Of a DNA stretch of 64,000 nt, positions 28,051 through 40,002 are shown piece after piece. Source of the stretch: Polytrichum commune (lineage: Eukaryota; Streptophyta; Polytrichopsida; Polytrichales; Polytrichaceae); assembly GCA_950295325.1 (NCBI GenBank), contig OX485805.1, positions 42,680,758 through 42,744,757 of the forward strand, given 5' to 3'. The stretch's first letter is position 1; the number at the start of each line of letters is the position of its first letter. The notes under the pieces are model-generated. The model was not told the DNA's origin. It saw nothing but the letters and a program-made list of their open reading frames with translations, and made no database searches. The position numbers and the translations under genes were made by a program.

Positions 28051-28244
28051 ACTCTCTCACACACACACACACACATATAGAGTCAAGGCCTTTAGACATT
28101 CCCAAAAAATGGATACTCAAAATGAAGTGATAGCACATTCAAAGGGAGAAAACACTCGCATATAGAGTCAAGGCCTTTAGACATTCCCAAAAAATGGATA
28201 CTCAAAGTGAAGTGATAGCACATTCAAAGGGAGAAAACACTCGC
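28051..28244. repeat. (CA)n run followed by an 85-bp tandem duplication
   Basis: Units 28075-28159 and 28160-28244 are identical except for one A/G difference (AATGAAGTG versus AGTGAAGTG). They directly follow a CA dinucleotide run. The near identity points to a very recent duplication. Confidence 0.95.
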
Positions 28245-28786
28245 AATATTGTGGTAGGCTTGGATGTGGTTTGAAATGTCAAATTCTTTTTTATATATAT
28301 TGAAGGCGTTAGACATATGTAATCAATCACCCTACACATTACTATACCACTTGCCTTCACTTCAAGCCCAACAACTCTGCTATCTTCATCTTGCCCTTCT
28401 CTTGTGACATCACTCCCATCTCTACCACTTGCTTGATGTTGAATATCTTAACACTTGTGCTTTTGCATGGCTAATTGTGTGTCTAGTTTTCTATAGGTTG
28501 TGTCTAGCTTCACTAGATCCTTCCACTATCCTCATCATACCCATCATGCTCATTGTTTGATCCTTCCAAATTGACCGTTTGAATTGCATGGCAGTGAGTT
28601 TATGGGGATTTGGACTATTACTTTAAAAATGTGTTCAAATACACATTCCCTTTTACAATTGCCCTTATAAAACATGCAACATTCATATTGAAAATCCAAA
28701 CATGCCTTGTGTTACACTAGCCGATTGTTGTGCGATATCAAGTCAATATCATCGTTCAACATAAAGACAAGGCAATTAATCTGGCT
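28245..28786. other. Probable degraded internal region of the adjacent retroelement
   Basis: No protein is recognised. By position it continues the internal region of the LTR element to the right, read leftwards on the minus strand. Confidence 0.35.
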
Positions 28787-30495
28787 CTAATATCGATGTA
28801 TCTTAATATGAACTTTAATATGCCCATCCGTAGAAACTTTATCACGATATCCTAATACCAACGTGTTACTACCCTTCTTTAATTTCAACCCAAAGGTATT
28901 AAGAAAAGTAGGATTCACAAAGGAATGTGATGCAACACTATCATTAAAACATATGCATCTTGAGGCACAACTCACCCTAAGAAGTTCACTATTAGTTCAT
29001 CATTACAACGAGCTTATTCAAAACGTGTGGCATGGCCTCATCCGTATATACTTGCCATAGTTTTGAATTAAATTCAAATTGATGCAATAATTTAAACCTT
29101 GTCAAAATTCTCTTAAGGTATGTTCCCTTATGTTTTTCAACAACAAAACATGCATTGGCATCATAGGGCACCTCCTCTTTATCATGCAAATAGGTCCTTA
29201 ATAACCTTTGCAAATTCTTTGACAAGGGAATACTTAATGAATAAGTCCCAAATATGTTAGACTTTTCATTATAAACAACCTTTTGTGGCATTATCATCAG
29301 GGGCATAGATATCTATATCCATTGCCATGGTGTCCCACATCATGTATGAAAATAATACTCTAAAATCAAAGTGTCCTAGGACTTACTTCAAAAACTTGAC
29401 AAGTCCTATTATATTCAAGAAGAAATTAGAAGAACACAAAAGAAAACACTTGAATCTCCTTAAAAAAATCTTGAAAAATACTTTCAAAAAACCAAAAAAT
29501 GTAGATGTCATGTTGGTTTAGTCACCAAAAAATTGTAGCAAAATTTCTGCCAAGCTTGTGTTAAGCGCTCCTCTCACCTCTCTTGAAACAAAAAAAATAT
29601 TAAACTCCACTCCTTATACTTTAGAAAGCAACCAACTCATTCCCTTCCTTCGTGAAATAACTCTAATTGTCTCCCCAACTTGAAACACAAAGCTACATAA
29701 CAGAAAGTAACAACACCCAAACCACCAAGGTGCAAGATCTTGGAGCTCCAATACCAATGTAATGTCTCTCTCATAAAAAAAAGGAAAAAAAGAAGAGAGG
29801 GACATGATCCACCCAACCTTGAGCCTTATATACTTGTAGAAACTAAGAGTTTAAGCTCCCCTCAACACATAGTTAACCAACTCTCCCCCCATGCCTTTAG
29901 GGTGAGTTAAATGCTCTTAACAAATGGTCGTTACTGACAAGGTGAGAACATCATATAACATCATAATCCCAACTAGTGGGTGACTCCCTTAACCTTTTAA
30001 AATTATAAGATCTCCTAGGGTAGAGTCCTCTTCTTACAGATAGTAGAGTCTAGTTGGAATTAAAGACCTTTAGTCTTACATATACATAAATCTAGTTGGA
30101 ATTAGAGATAACAAAAATTAACTAATAAATAGATACATGTTACACATAACATATGATGACTTTATGAGTTTGTGCAATTTCTAGTGGAGGCAATTGTTAT
30201 TAGCCACAAGCAAGCTTCACATGATGTGTGTGAGCCTTCGTGGTCCAATTGATCGCATTATTGTGAGAACTAAAAACTTCATCTCGACTTGCAAGGTTGT
30301 CTGATCTTATTTTCCTTGCACCTTGAAAGACATGTAACACATTATACCATTTATTGGTTCTCAAAAATTTAAAACATGGCAATTGTGGCAATTGTGAATC
30401 ACATGTGGTTTGTATTTTGAGTATCCAAACATGTTTGAAATCAAGTTTGAATCTTGATAAGAAGTTGGGGCGAAACAATCTCCCCCTTTTTTGGC
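28787..30495 (-). mobile_element. Ty3/gypsy-type LTR retroelement relic (fossil): LTR, gag-protease region
   Basis: Read on the minus strand: a polypurine tract AAAAAAGGGGGAGA (about 30480-30493), then an LTR of ~720 bp (30477 to 29758) beginning TGTT and ending ACA. Next comes a primer-binding site like initiator-Met tRNA (TGGTATTGGAGC, about 29745-29756), and then an internal region with gag-like sequence (28992-29306) and an aspartic-protease-like segment with SHSFV and LKLKKG (28787-28975). Protease type and order suggest Ty3/gypsy. It is broken, with several lesions, and the right-hand internal region and the partner LTR are not seen in place. The opposite-strand fragment at 21760-22095 is the same family. 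Confidence 0.75.
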
Positions 30496-31344
30496 ACCTC
30501 GTCACATAACTTGAAAGTATCCTAGCTACATACTTAGATGGCTGAAATTGCTTGAGGTACTCCTCGCCTACATGCTCTAAATATCTATATGTTAGTAGTG
30601 CATATAGGTATACAAAAGAGTTTGTATGCATTTAAAAAACTTAAAAATCAAATCAACATTCATATTATGTTATGTAAGTAAACGTGTGATTTTGTTTCAT
30701 CACTACTTTTAAATGCGTATTAACATAGTAGATGATCTCGTTGAAGCCCCTAATTGGGGAACATATAATCAGATTAACCAAGTGTGTCAAAAATCTTACG
30801 GGCATTATAATGGCGTCGACCACTTTCTCCCATTTTAGCGTGAAAATGATGAACCCAGTGACATGGTGCAATGAGATGACCACGTGATCCTTGTAGTGAT
30901 GATTCCTAAACCTAATATATAAGCCCTTTTAGTTGTGTTCGTTATTGAATGTGGAATAGTTCCAGACCTCGGACAGCTAACTAAGTGGGCGACTATTTAG
31001 CTAGCTAAAAGCTCCAACTAGCTAAAGCTACGCATGAATTCGGTGCCTCAAAAGAATAGCTAGCTAAAACTAAGTGCCATGATCCGGGCGAGGAAAGTTA
31101 GCTAGCTGAAGTTAGCTAATAGCTAGCTAGAATATGAATGTAATGTTGGTGGAATGAATGATGTCATTGCATCCAAACAATTATCTATTAGACCCATACT
31201 TGTTGAAGCAATGATGTTTTTGAAAGTGAACATGAGCCTAATTCCTAATAATCCAGTTGATGTCACGCAAACTCCGATTTAAAACACCTTGACTCCATCT
31301 CGTCCTTAATTGCCAGATGACATTGACGATTCCAATGTAATGAA
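30496..31344. other. Intergenic; probably end of a second retroelement internal region, then spacer
   Basis: The first ~150 bases are upstream of the polypurine tract and are probably retroelement. The remainder is AT-rich; a group of GCTAGCTA-type motifs lies near 30980-31130, and similar ones near 31610-31740. Confidence 0.4.
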
Positions 31345-31350
31345 AATAAA

Positions 31351-31383
<33 letters not shown>

Positions 31384-31420
31384 GAAGAAGAAGATGATAA
31401 TGATAATGACGATGATGATC
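31351..31420 (+). repeat. (GAT)n/(GAA)n trinucleotide microsatellite
   Basis: About ten GAT units, four GAA units and further GAT/AAT units in a row. Confidence 0.95.
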
Positions 31421-31789
31421 TATCACCAATGCCAGTCAAAAGTCAGGAAGGCGACTATACGTGCCGATTTTAAGCCTTTCAATTTCCTTGTGCAACAACA
31501 TGAAAATACAAAGCCAACCGAGAGAAATACAACCAAATATATATTGTTTGCTTTTGTTTGAATAGATTTTTCTCTGGTTTAGAATGCATATGCATGTTAC
31601 ACAACTTTTTAGCTAGTCCAAGCTGAGTGAAAATGAAAGTTCCGGAAAAGTTAGTGAGCTAAAGCTAAGTTAGAATCCTAGGTTTGGTGAATCTAGCTAG
31701 CTAAAGCTCAGTGACAATTAGGGGCCCAAAAAATTTAACTAAGTGATGCTAGTTGGCCAACTGTCCAAGGTGTGGAATAGTTTAAAAAA

Positions 31790-31910
31790 ATCTAAAGATG
31801 CAGTCCAGCCTCGTTCAAAAATGTACCTTTGTGGTGTTTGTTTTTTGATATTCACATAACCACACACCAATCATAGTTGTCCAGTTAAGAAAATAACATA
31901 ATTCCAGCAA
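31790..31910 (-). repeat. Dispersed repeat family A, copy 5
   Basis: TTTGTGGTGTTTGTTTTTTG, ATTCACATAACCACACACCA and CAGTTAAGAAAATAAC match the minus-oriented copies. Confidence 0.65.
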
Positions 31911-34399
31911 ACCATTCCAAGAGGTACGCTTGACGCAAATTCCAACAAACCATTTCAAAGTCAAGGGCCTCATACATTTGATACGGCCTTTGAATGAGAG
32001 TCAAGGCCCTCACACTTACATAGTCACGGTCCTTGGCTTGGGTGTGAAGTGGGCCTAAGGTGTGTGGCCACATCGAGGGAATTTTCCAACTTCACAAACA
32101 ATTTTGTCCATTGGCTTGGCTTGGGAATTGTCTCATTTGGCCAACAATTGTAAATCATTTTAGAATTAAAGTTGAGATGCAAAAGATACATGAGATCAAG
32201 AGTAGGTTCCTTTTCTCTTTGAGTGATCTCACATGCTCACTTAGTTTTGTGGACAACAAAACTTACTACAATGTCTATATTTTGAGCACACAGTCCAATC
32301 TCAAAGTCATTGCATGCATCTATTTGTGTTTGGTGCAAGAAAAGTAACCATAGAAGACCCACATCCCAACTACTAAATATCAAGTTTATCAGTGCAATGA
32401 CCAATCAAGTGAGAGAAGAAAAAAAAACATAAATCCATTTAAATGCACCCATCAATTATTTTTTTACCTAGCAATCTGATGATTTATGATGAGATTGTTT
32501 CATTTTGTGTATCCATTAGTTGGCCAGAGAATACTCTCAAATACGTTCATGATATTCATTCAATTGGCAACCGAATTTGCATCAAAATGTCAATTTCGCC
32601 ACAACATACGAGTCGTAGAGAATCAACCCGCGTCATTGAAAGAAATATGCAAATCTACTAGTGTGATAGAAGTTACACATATTTTAGTGGCACATGTTGA
32701 TTGCCCATGACCTACAAATAGGCTTTTCATAGTATATGAAGGGCATAAAATAATCGGAAAACTTTGAGCCCCAAAAGAAGATATTTTGGGTTTGGAATTC
32801 GATGTATTGTAAGTGATGGTTTGATTTGATACCAAGTTTGATGATGATGATGATCATCTTCTTCAAGGTGCGTTTGTTTTTCTATCAAGCATACTAGGTG
32901 TTGACAAGTTGACCACTACCTAGAGGGTAGAGGACAAAGACCTATATGGAAGGGAAAAACATGGAAGTTTGGACACTTTTGTGATGACGGAATGAAGAAC
33001 ATTCTCCCCAAGTACATAGTATGGCATGTTATGGCTTATCCGAATCTCATCATGGTAGCTACAAGATCCACACAAGTCGCGGCCCAATAAAATAGTGACG
33101 CCAACTCAAGGCTCGCATGATGCGGGAAAGTGAAATTGTCACAAAATACAAGGGAGATATGAGCACCCTATGGCTGAAATTGAAACGCCCCCTCGTGCTT
33201 TTGAGGCCTTGTGTTCATGTAGGGGTATGTGGTCGTCATATTGTGGACACTTCCAACTCCATAAGTAATTAATTGACTATTGGACTAGAATGGTTCGGAT
33301 TTGTCTCAACTACTTTGAATGTGCAAATAATGGTTGGGAGTTCAATTCTAAATGGTAAAGCGAAACCTCTTCAACATTTGTTTAGAAAAGTTCAGTCCAA
33401 TTCAAAACTTATTGAAGGAGACATATGTATCTTATGATGATGGATATGATCCCATAGTGGGTATCTTTGTAAAGTTAGGATTGTCCACACAAACCCTTAC
33501 CCCCCGTTCACATGTCTAAAATCAAATGATCAGAATGTAAATGTGCTCGTTGGTGTGGCTGGGCATAGGGGGTTGCTTGCACAAAAATACCGTTCTCAGT
33601 CTTTAGAGGGTAAATATACAAATGTATAACATGTCAATTTTATTTTTTATTTTTTATTTTCCCTATCAAACACACAGTTCATTTTTAATGTGTTATTTAT
33701 TGAACCTAGAATGGTGTCTATAGTGTGAACACACAATCTCACTTCATCGTGATACTTGTTTATGGGTGTCTGTTCTTAACTACAAACCTTTTATATGTAT
33801 GTACGTATGTATGGATAAGAAGAGAGTGACCACATAAGGCCCATGTATACCTTAGGTTAGGTCCTAATCACCTTGTTAGCAACTCCTACCAATAACCAAC
33901 AATCAATCGCAATGGACAAGTCGTAATGTGTGGTTGTGTGACGCAGAATCCTCTCTTGAGATGTTTTTGAGAATTGGTAGCTTACACAAAACTTTGTTTG
34001 TTTTGTTTTGAAAATATTTTGAGGATAAGCCACACAAAGCTCGCAAACAGGTAGGTCTGACCACTAGGTGCATATGAGCCGGTTGAGTTTGAATGAGACC
34101 AACATGTCACCGGTTGGACATATTAGAAACACTTGGATCTTGGCCGATGTTGCCAAAGCCTCCTTGGTCCTTGACACAAGCATAACACGGCTTTGCAAGA
34201 AGAGGAACAAACCCATTCACATGGACTCTTCCTTTCAAGCTTCAATAGACTCCCAAAGCATGCAGCAGCAGCAGCAGAAGAAGAAGAAGAAGAAGAACTA
34301 CAGTCTCCGGAGGAAGCTGGAGTGAATAGAGTGTATGTTCGTAGAACATCCTTGGCCATGCCTTTGGGCAATGGCGTTAGACCAAAGCATGCAGCATCT
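31911..34399. other. Intergenic, no gene recognised
   Basis: About 2.5 kb of AT-rich DNA with a small GAT cluster (32838-32853) and a CAG/AAG trinucleotide cluster (34260-34295). Open frames on both strands derive from these low-complexity tracts or show no known domain. Confidence 0.4.
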
Positions 34400-34745
34400 A
34401 AGACCGTAGTACAACAAACACCAACATAAAGGGGTGCTAAATCAGGTAGCATTGTTTTAGAGAGGAGTAGTCTCATTATATGTCCCTCATGTTCACCCTA
34501 TATGAGTTTCATCAACTATGGGTTTCGTGATCAAACTAGTATCTTATAAAGCACATGGCTTTACATAGAAATGGTTGAAGCTATGGTTTTAATTGCTCAA
34601 AGATTGTGAGGTATTGATGGTTGATTATCTTTTTAGAGGAGTTGAAAGTGGGGCTGCAATATACCCAAGCTATTCTAACCTGGGAGGATTTTTGGGGGCC
34701 CGCCAACGGTACAGTAGCGGTTAGGCATGACGCGTGGGTCTAGCT
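34400..34745 (+). repeat. Dispersed repeat family B, copy 2
   Basis: Shares with 9690-10290 the ordered blocks AAAGGGGTGCTAAATC, TTTTAGAG, TATGAGTTT, GAGGAGTTGAAAGT and GACGCGTGGGTC. Confidence 0.6.
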
Positions 34746-35873
34746 TGCAAGCTGAACCCAACAATGTTTTGTTGCGGTGTCTGTAACAATAATATGTGGT
34801 GATGCTCTAACATTGTAATATTTGATAAATGTCCCAGAACGTTCCACACAATCACATTCCCATATGAGAAGCATTTTTCCCAAAATCTCGATCAAAGGAA
34901 ACCACAATGTTTGTTTACAAAAACTTATGGCTGAAATGGATGCCTATCCACTCTCATGCTTTTGGGACTTGCGGGGACCCTACCTTAACGTGAGTACACC
35001 TAAACAAACACATTTTGATGTTTTACGACTTCCATTGGCATCCGAATATGGAAATTTATCGGATGATATGCAAAATGTACTATAACATTAACAAGGGTTG
35101 GTTTCCATGTAGGCTGAGCAACCTAAGGTGGAGGCATCTATAACCGATGAAATAAGAGAGCTTGCATATGTGTAGGAGGAGAAATAACATGTAATTGTTT
35201 TTCTTGCAAAAGGAAAAAAAATTATTAAATAAAATGCAAAAGAGAAACATGAATATGGAAATTGCTACTAATTTCAAAGTAGTAAAGTTAGGGTAACACA
35301 TGGCCGATCTATATCTTAACCCATAACTACTCATCTAAATTCTAATGCTTGGTTATGGCATTTGTCAAAACTCTTAAGAAGGTAATCAATCACTAGCCGC
35401 CACCACATAAACCTTAACTTTGTTCGCCTTAAAAATATAGATTTCATGAATGTTGGCATTACCTGACCCTAATGACCGGTTAAATGAACATGGCCGACTA
35501 TCCATACCTCAACTTTAACCAATCACAAGCTGCCACCACATAAGTAACGAGACCCGCGTGGATCCCTGCTGGCGTTCACAATGCATCAGCTAATTAGTAT
35601 GTGAATTAAGAAATGCGGGTGCTGGGTTCAATTGCCGGTATTCTTGTAAAATTGAACAGTTTTCGTGCTGAATATTCATGAACATTTCTCATAGATCACG
35701 AGGGCCCACATGGCATCCCGTCCTCACCACATAATGTTATGACAACGGAGTTTTCCATCAAGTAACCTTTTATTTTTAAGGGAACCTTTTGTGCATGAGT
35801 GCATCTAGAAAAGAAAAGAAAAATAGAATGTGGGTATTTATTTAATTAAGAAATATAGCTCAAATCATGATGT
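34746..35873. other. Intergenic, nothing recognised
   Basis: No protein or RNA gene. GGGTTCAATTGCCGG near 35625 resembles a Pol III B box, but no matching A box or tail is evident. Confidence 0.4.
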
Positions 35874-36040
35874 CATAACATTATTCAGATCCATGACAGT
35901 GTTCCATGGGACTGACAACATTTCATGTAATATGCTTGAATATTTTTCACATTTGGTTTGAACGTGGGGAATATCCGGGAATATTTTATGGAATATTTCC
36001 AGTCCCACATAACATTGTTATGGATCTGAATAATGTTATG
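35874..36040. repeat. Foldback MITE with ~65-bp arms
   Basis: CATAACATTATTCAGATCC (35874-35892) is the exact reverse complement of 36022-36040. Imperfect pairing continues inward through the blocks ATGGGACTG / CAGTCCCA and the AATATT-rich centre. It is 167 bp long and noncoding. Confidence 0.88.
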
Positions 36041-39000
36041 GTTCCGTTAGATTTCGAATATTAAGAGGTGACATCAACTCCGTCGTACAAGGTAAATGAC
36101 CCAACCAGTTAAGGAGTTTAACATCTGTGTAGTATGGGTATGATGATGAAAAACCGTTTTCCCATGTAGATAAATAGAGTTTAGAGTAAATTCATATTTT
36201 TGCAGATTTTTTTCCTCAACAACTAAATTACCATGAATATTGGGAGAGAAGATTTTGTTTTTCCTATTCTTGCCATATAGATTACCCTATTTCCGACCAA
36301 TAATTGATTAAAAGTTTGATAATGTGTGAATCTTGTAATGGATAATTGTGGCACCTAAATATGCTTTCAATCTACACCTCGTAATGTATTACTCAAGAAT
36401 GATAATATGTAAATGAGACAACTTTAATTCAAACATCTGGTTGTAATGAATCAATTGGTTGACTGTCACATTTTTACAACAATAACTCCCTATTCCCGCT
36501 CATCTCCAAACCCTATTTCACTAACCCTCCTTGTTCCACTTCTCCCCCCAACGGCTACCTCAAGCTCTCTCTCCAACATTTTGCTGCATAGGCTATGCAG
36601 GTTGACATGGTACGGTCAAGGAAAATTTTCACATACAAGCTTCGGAACTGCTTTCAATTGTGATAACCTCCACTCCAAGCTCCACGTTCTTCCACTCCAA
36701 GCACATCATCTTAGCTTGCTCACAATTTGGCCATTTAAAAATGTCTCATTTAAAAATAAAAATAAAAACTCTCAACAAACTTCTCTAAACATCCAAAAAA
36801 ACCTTCTCCTCCCAAAAATCCAATTTTAGACACCAAAACAACAATTGCAACCACAACAACCAAACAAACACTTCTTGAGGAGACTAAGAAGTTGAGATGA
36901 TTATGGTGTCACTATATCTCAACTGAGCTAGCTAGTGTGCACAAAAACTCCCAACTATTGCAACCGTGCACCAGTTGACGTGAAGTTGAAGGTGTTTGTT
37001 ACAACCTAAACCCTAAACTTTATTGTTGTTAATCTTGCACTCCAAATTAGCTAGACACAATGATAACTAATCAACTGCCCAAAGATGGACTTGCAACCGT
37101 CATAAATAAACGATTATACTAATGCACACTAAAATTTTCAATGACCATGCTCATTCATTCTAAGTAAGGGCGTTTTATTCATGCCAGATGCATGAGCTGT
37201 CAACTTAACAAGAGGTTATCCTATTTGTGACCATACAGTGTAAGAGCTGATAAATGATTGCATGAGAATAGACCACCCTACGCTACAAAAATGGGGGGTT
37301 TGTTGAGAATGGGTCATTTACCCTAAGAGGAGGGTGATGCTACTTTGGCCTATATCATGGACCTTCTTCTTGGCTTTAAATAATAAGAGGTGACAACAAC
37401 TCATCCAAATAGAGGAGGGTGATGTCTATTCCGGGGGGGGGGGGTGTGCAAACACAAGATTTGGCTCAAAAACCCTCTTTCCTTGAACCAAACTCAATTT
37501 TGGATGAATATTTTTTTAAGAATTTACGAAGGATACTAAAGATGGCAGTTGATGAAGATTCTCCAAAAACTCATGATTTAAATCCTCCCTTTTTCCATTT
37601 ACAAATAGCTTCAATATAGACAAACTTGTTTCACAATTTCTTCAACAATAAAATAAAATAAAATGGTTTTTCCTTTCAAATAATTCAACAACTTGAGAAT
37701 CAAATCATACATGCACATAGTGTACTTTGGGAAAAACATAGATCTATATGTTTATGATTACTCCAACCCAAAAACCTCAAATACATCAAAACTTTGAGTG
37801 GCAAACGCTAATTTTCACATTGGATTACGGATGGTCTTGACCTATGTGGATACAACATGTGGCAGAATTATTCCCCCACAAAAAAAAAAAACATTTTGTG
37901 TCAAACCAGACAACACAACATTGGATGACAATATAGTAGGTTGAGACGGGAGATTTGCTCAACCCAACCTTAAAACCTTAATATGATTTGAGGTTCAGCC
38001 TCAATAGCCCCCTTTGGACCTCCATAGATATATGTACTTATAGTGTCTCCATGCATGGAGCCACAATCGGCCCTTTACCATGGGTTTTTTCAACCTTTTG
38101 AGAGAATCTAGCATGTTGTGCCGTACCCATAAGCCCCTACAAGTATCTAAAAACGTCATTGTCCACCAATTATACCATAGTGGCCTTCTCAGCTCATCAA
38201 AGATGCTATGTTGAACAACTCTTGAGAGAGAGCCTCTATGCCATTATTAGATTTTGGAAATATATGGACTCAAAATACAAAACACAACATTACTCAATCT
38301 CATTACGTTGTTCCCTTATATAAAAAAAGGATTGCATAGTGAGATTGTAAACCCTTGTAAATACTACTTAATTATATCTACTTAATCTGACTAAGAATAA
38401 TGGCCAATTACTCATGACTTGGTGTGACGCATACCTACTCAATAGGTGCTTTGATACACATGGGCCCCTGACACTCACTCATTTCAAATTATGTAAGAAA
38501 CTAGCATTCCATCTCCAATAAGGCAAACCCATAAAAGTCCATGTTGCGAGTTCGAAGACACATGTTGAACACTACTCATGTTGAGTATCATTCATTTTGC
38601 AAGGGGTGCCCAATACAAAAAGGGCCTCATGCTTACAACATTTCCAATCCCCATAATGCAACAACCCATTATTGAATAACACGCGGACATAGCATACGGT
38701 CTTGCTTTAACCCCTAATGGTTGAAGCATAATTGCCTGAAAATAGTTTAGTCTTATTCAAGAGCTCGCTGAAGAAAACCACACCTCTTATTGTAGATCAC
38801 ACAATTCAAATGAAAGCTTAAGTGTAGTGTTAAGACTATTCATTCAAATATTTAGCCGTGCACATGTCCAAAATCAAAAGATTATAATATAAACATTTAT
38901 GCTCATATTGACAAGCATTGTTGATTGCCCAAACAAAAGCATCCGCCTTGGTCTTTAGGGGTTAAAAGAGATGGGAAGACCCTTGATGGTAGGGGCATGT

Positions 39001-39620
39001 GTTGTGGGTCCATGAGTGGAGATACTCTAACCTATTGCTCCCTACATCTCTCTATTTGATTTGGATGGAGGAATCTTGGGGGCAAGTAAGCAATGTCCCC
39101 TTCCCACCTAACTTTAGCTTAGCCTAAAAGTTCATTCAAAAAACATGGCCTCCACACCATCAATGTTATATCGTCACGAGTCTAGTTGACAAAAAACATG
39201 GCATAGTTTAAAAATGAAGGTTTTAAACCTCAAGCACCGGTCTCCCACCAATACTTAGAGACGAGGTGAGAATGTAGAACCTTTAAAAGTGTCGCTGTTG
39301 ACCCTTGTGATTGGTTGCTTTTAGTCTTAGCTACAAGGACGCGAGGAATTCCATTAACAAAACTGATGGTAAAATAGATGAGTGGGACAAAAATTACCCA
39401 ACATGTCATTGCTGGCTAATCAAAACAATGAACATGTGTGAAAGCTACGTAATTAAAACCAACCTACTTGAAAATCTCCGGTGCAAGTTCTTATAGCTCT
39501 ACCCGATTTTTAGGAAAGGCTTTGGTTATTTGGTAAAGCCATGTGGGGATGGGCCTTTAAGTAAGATCACACATCGCAGCACAACTAAACACAAGCACAA
39601 GAGGAAGTGCAACAAGACAC
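36041..39620. other. Long intergenic stretch, no gene recognised
   Basis: About 3.6 kb of AT-rich DNA. A run of 12 G lies at about 37433-37444. The open frame at 36446-36829 is Ser/Leu-rich without known domains. No terminal-repeat element could be delimited. Confidence 0.4.
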
Positions 39621-39706
39621 GAAGACGAAGACGAGCCTCAAGAGGACGAGGAAGAGGAAGAGGAAGAGGAAGAGGAAGAGGACGAGGACGAGGAAGAGGA
39701 AGAGAG
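39621..39706 (+). repeat. GA-rich GAGGAA/GACGAG microsatellite
   Basis: Consecutive GAGGAA hexamers with GACGAG variants. They give rise to artificial RGRG- or RKRK-rich open frames. Confidence 0.9.
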
Positions 39707-40002
39707 TTGTTTGCATCATCATGAGTAACAAATCCATTGTCATCATTACCACCATCTCCACCTCGGACCCGCTCATTCACTTACTTCCTTACATGCATTC
39801 CTGAACCTCTTGTCAATCTTGCTTCGATTTGCCCTCACTCACTCCCTCCCTCCTCCAGAATGCATCGCACGCCCACTCGGTGACACAAACACCTGTTTGG
39901 ATTCAGCTTCGGAGTTGGGTTGGGTTGGGCAAGCTGGCTCGCAGTGGGAGTTGAAGGGGTGGGAGGAGACGGGGGCGGAGGATTGTGGTGCGTGGTGCGG
40001 TG
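39707..40002 (+). promoter_or_regulatory. Upstream and leader region of SSU72
   Basis: GC content rises from the surrounding AT-rich level as the start codon at 40003 is approached, and a GGGTTGGGTTGGG stretch lies at 39916-39928. I cannot place a transcription start or a TATA box. Confidence 0.35.

Noticed and set aside
31238-31561. Poly-Met/Lys frame (+) and poly-His frame (-)
   Set aside because: Artefacts of the GAT/GAA microsatellite at 31351-31420.
35585-35650. GGGTTCAATTGCCGG as a tRNA or SINE B box
   Set aside because: No A box at proper spacing, no acceptor stem and no tail or target duplication.
39530-39780. RGRG-rich and RKRK-rich open frames (+) and a PLPLPL-rich frame (-)
   Set aside because: All are translations of one GA-rich microsatellite at 39621-39706; open in several frames at once, with no domain outside the repeat.
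39985-40002. Earlier in-frame start for SSU72
   Set aside because: The upstream codon is GTG; the first ATG at 40003 gives the conserved family N terminus.
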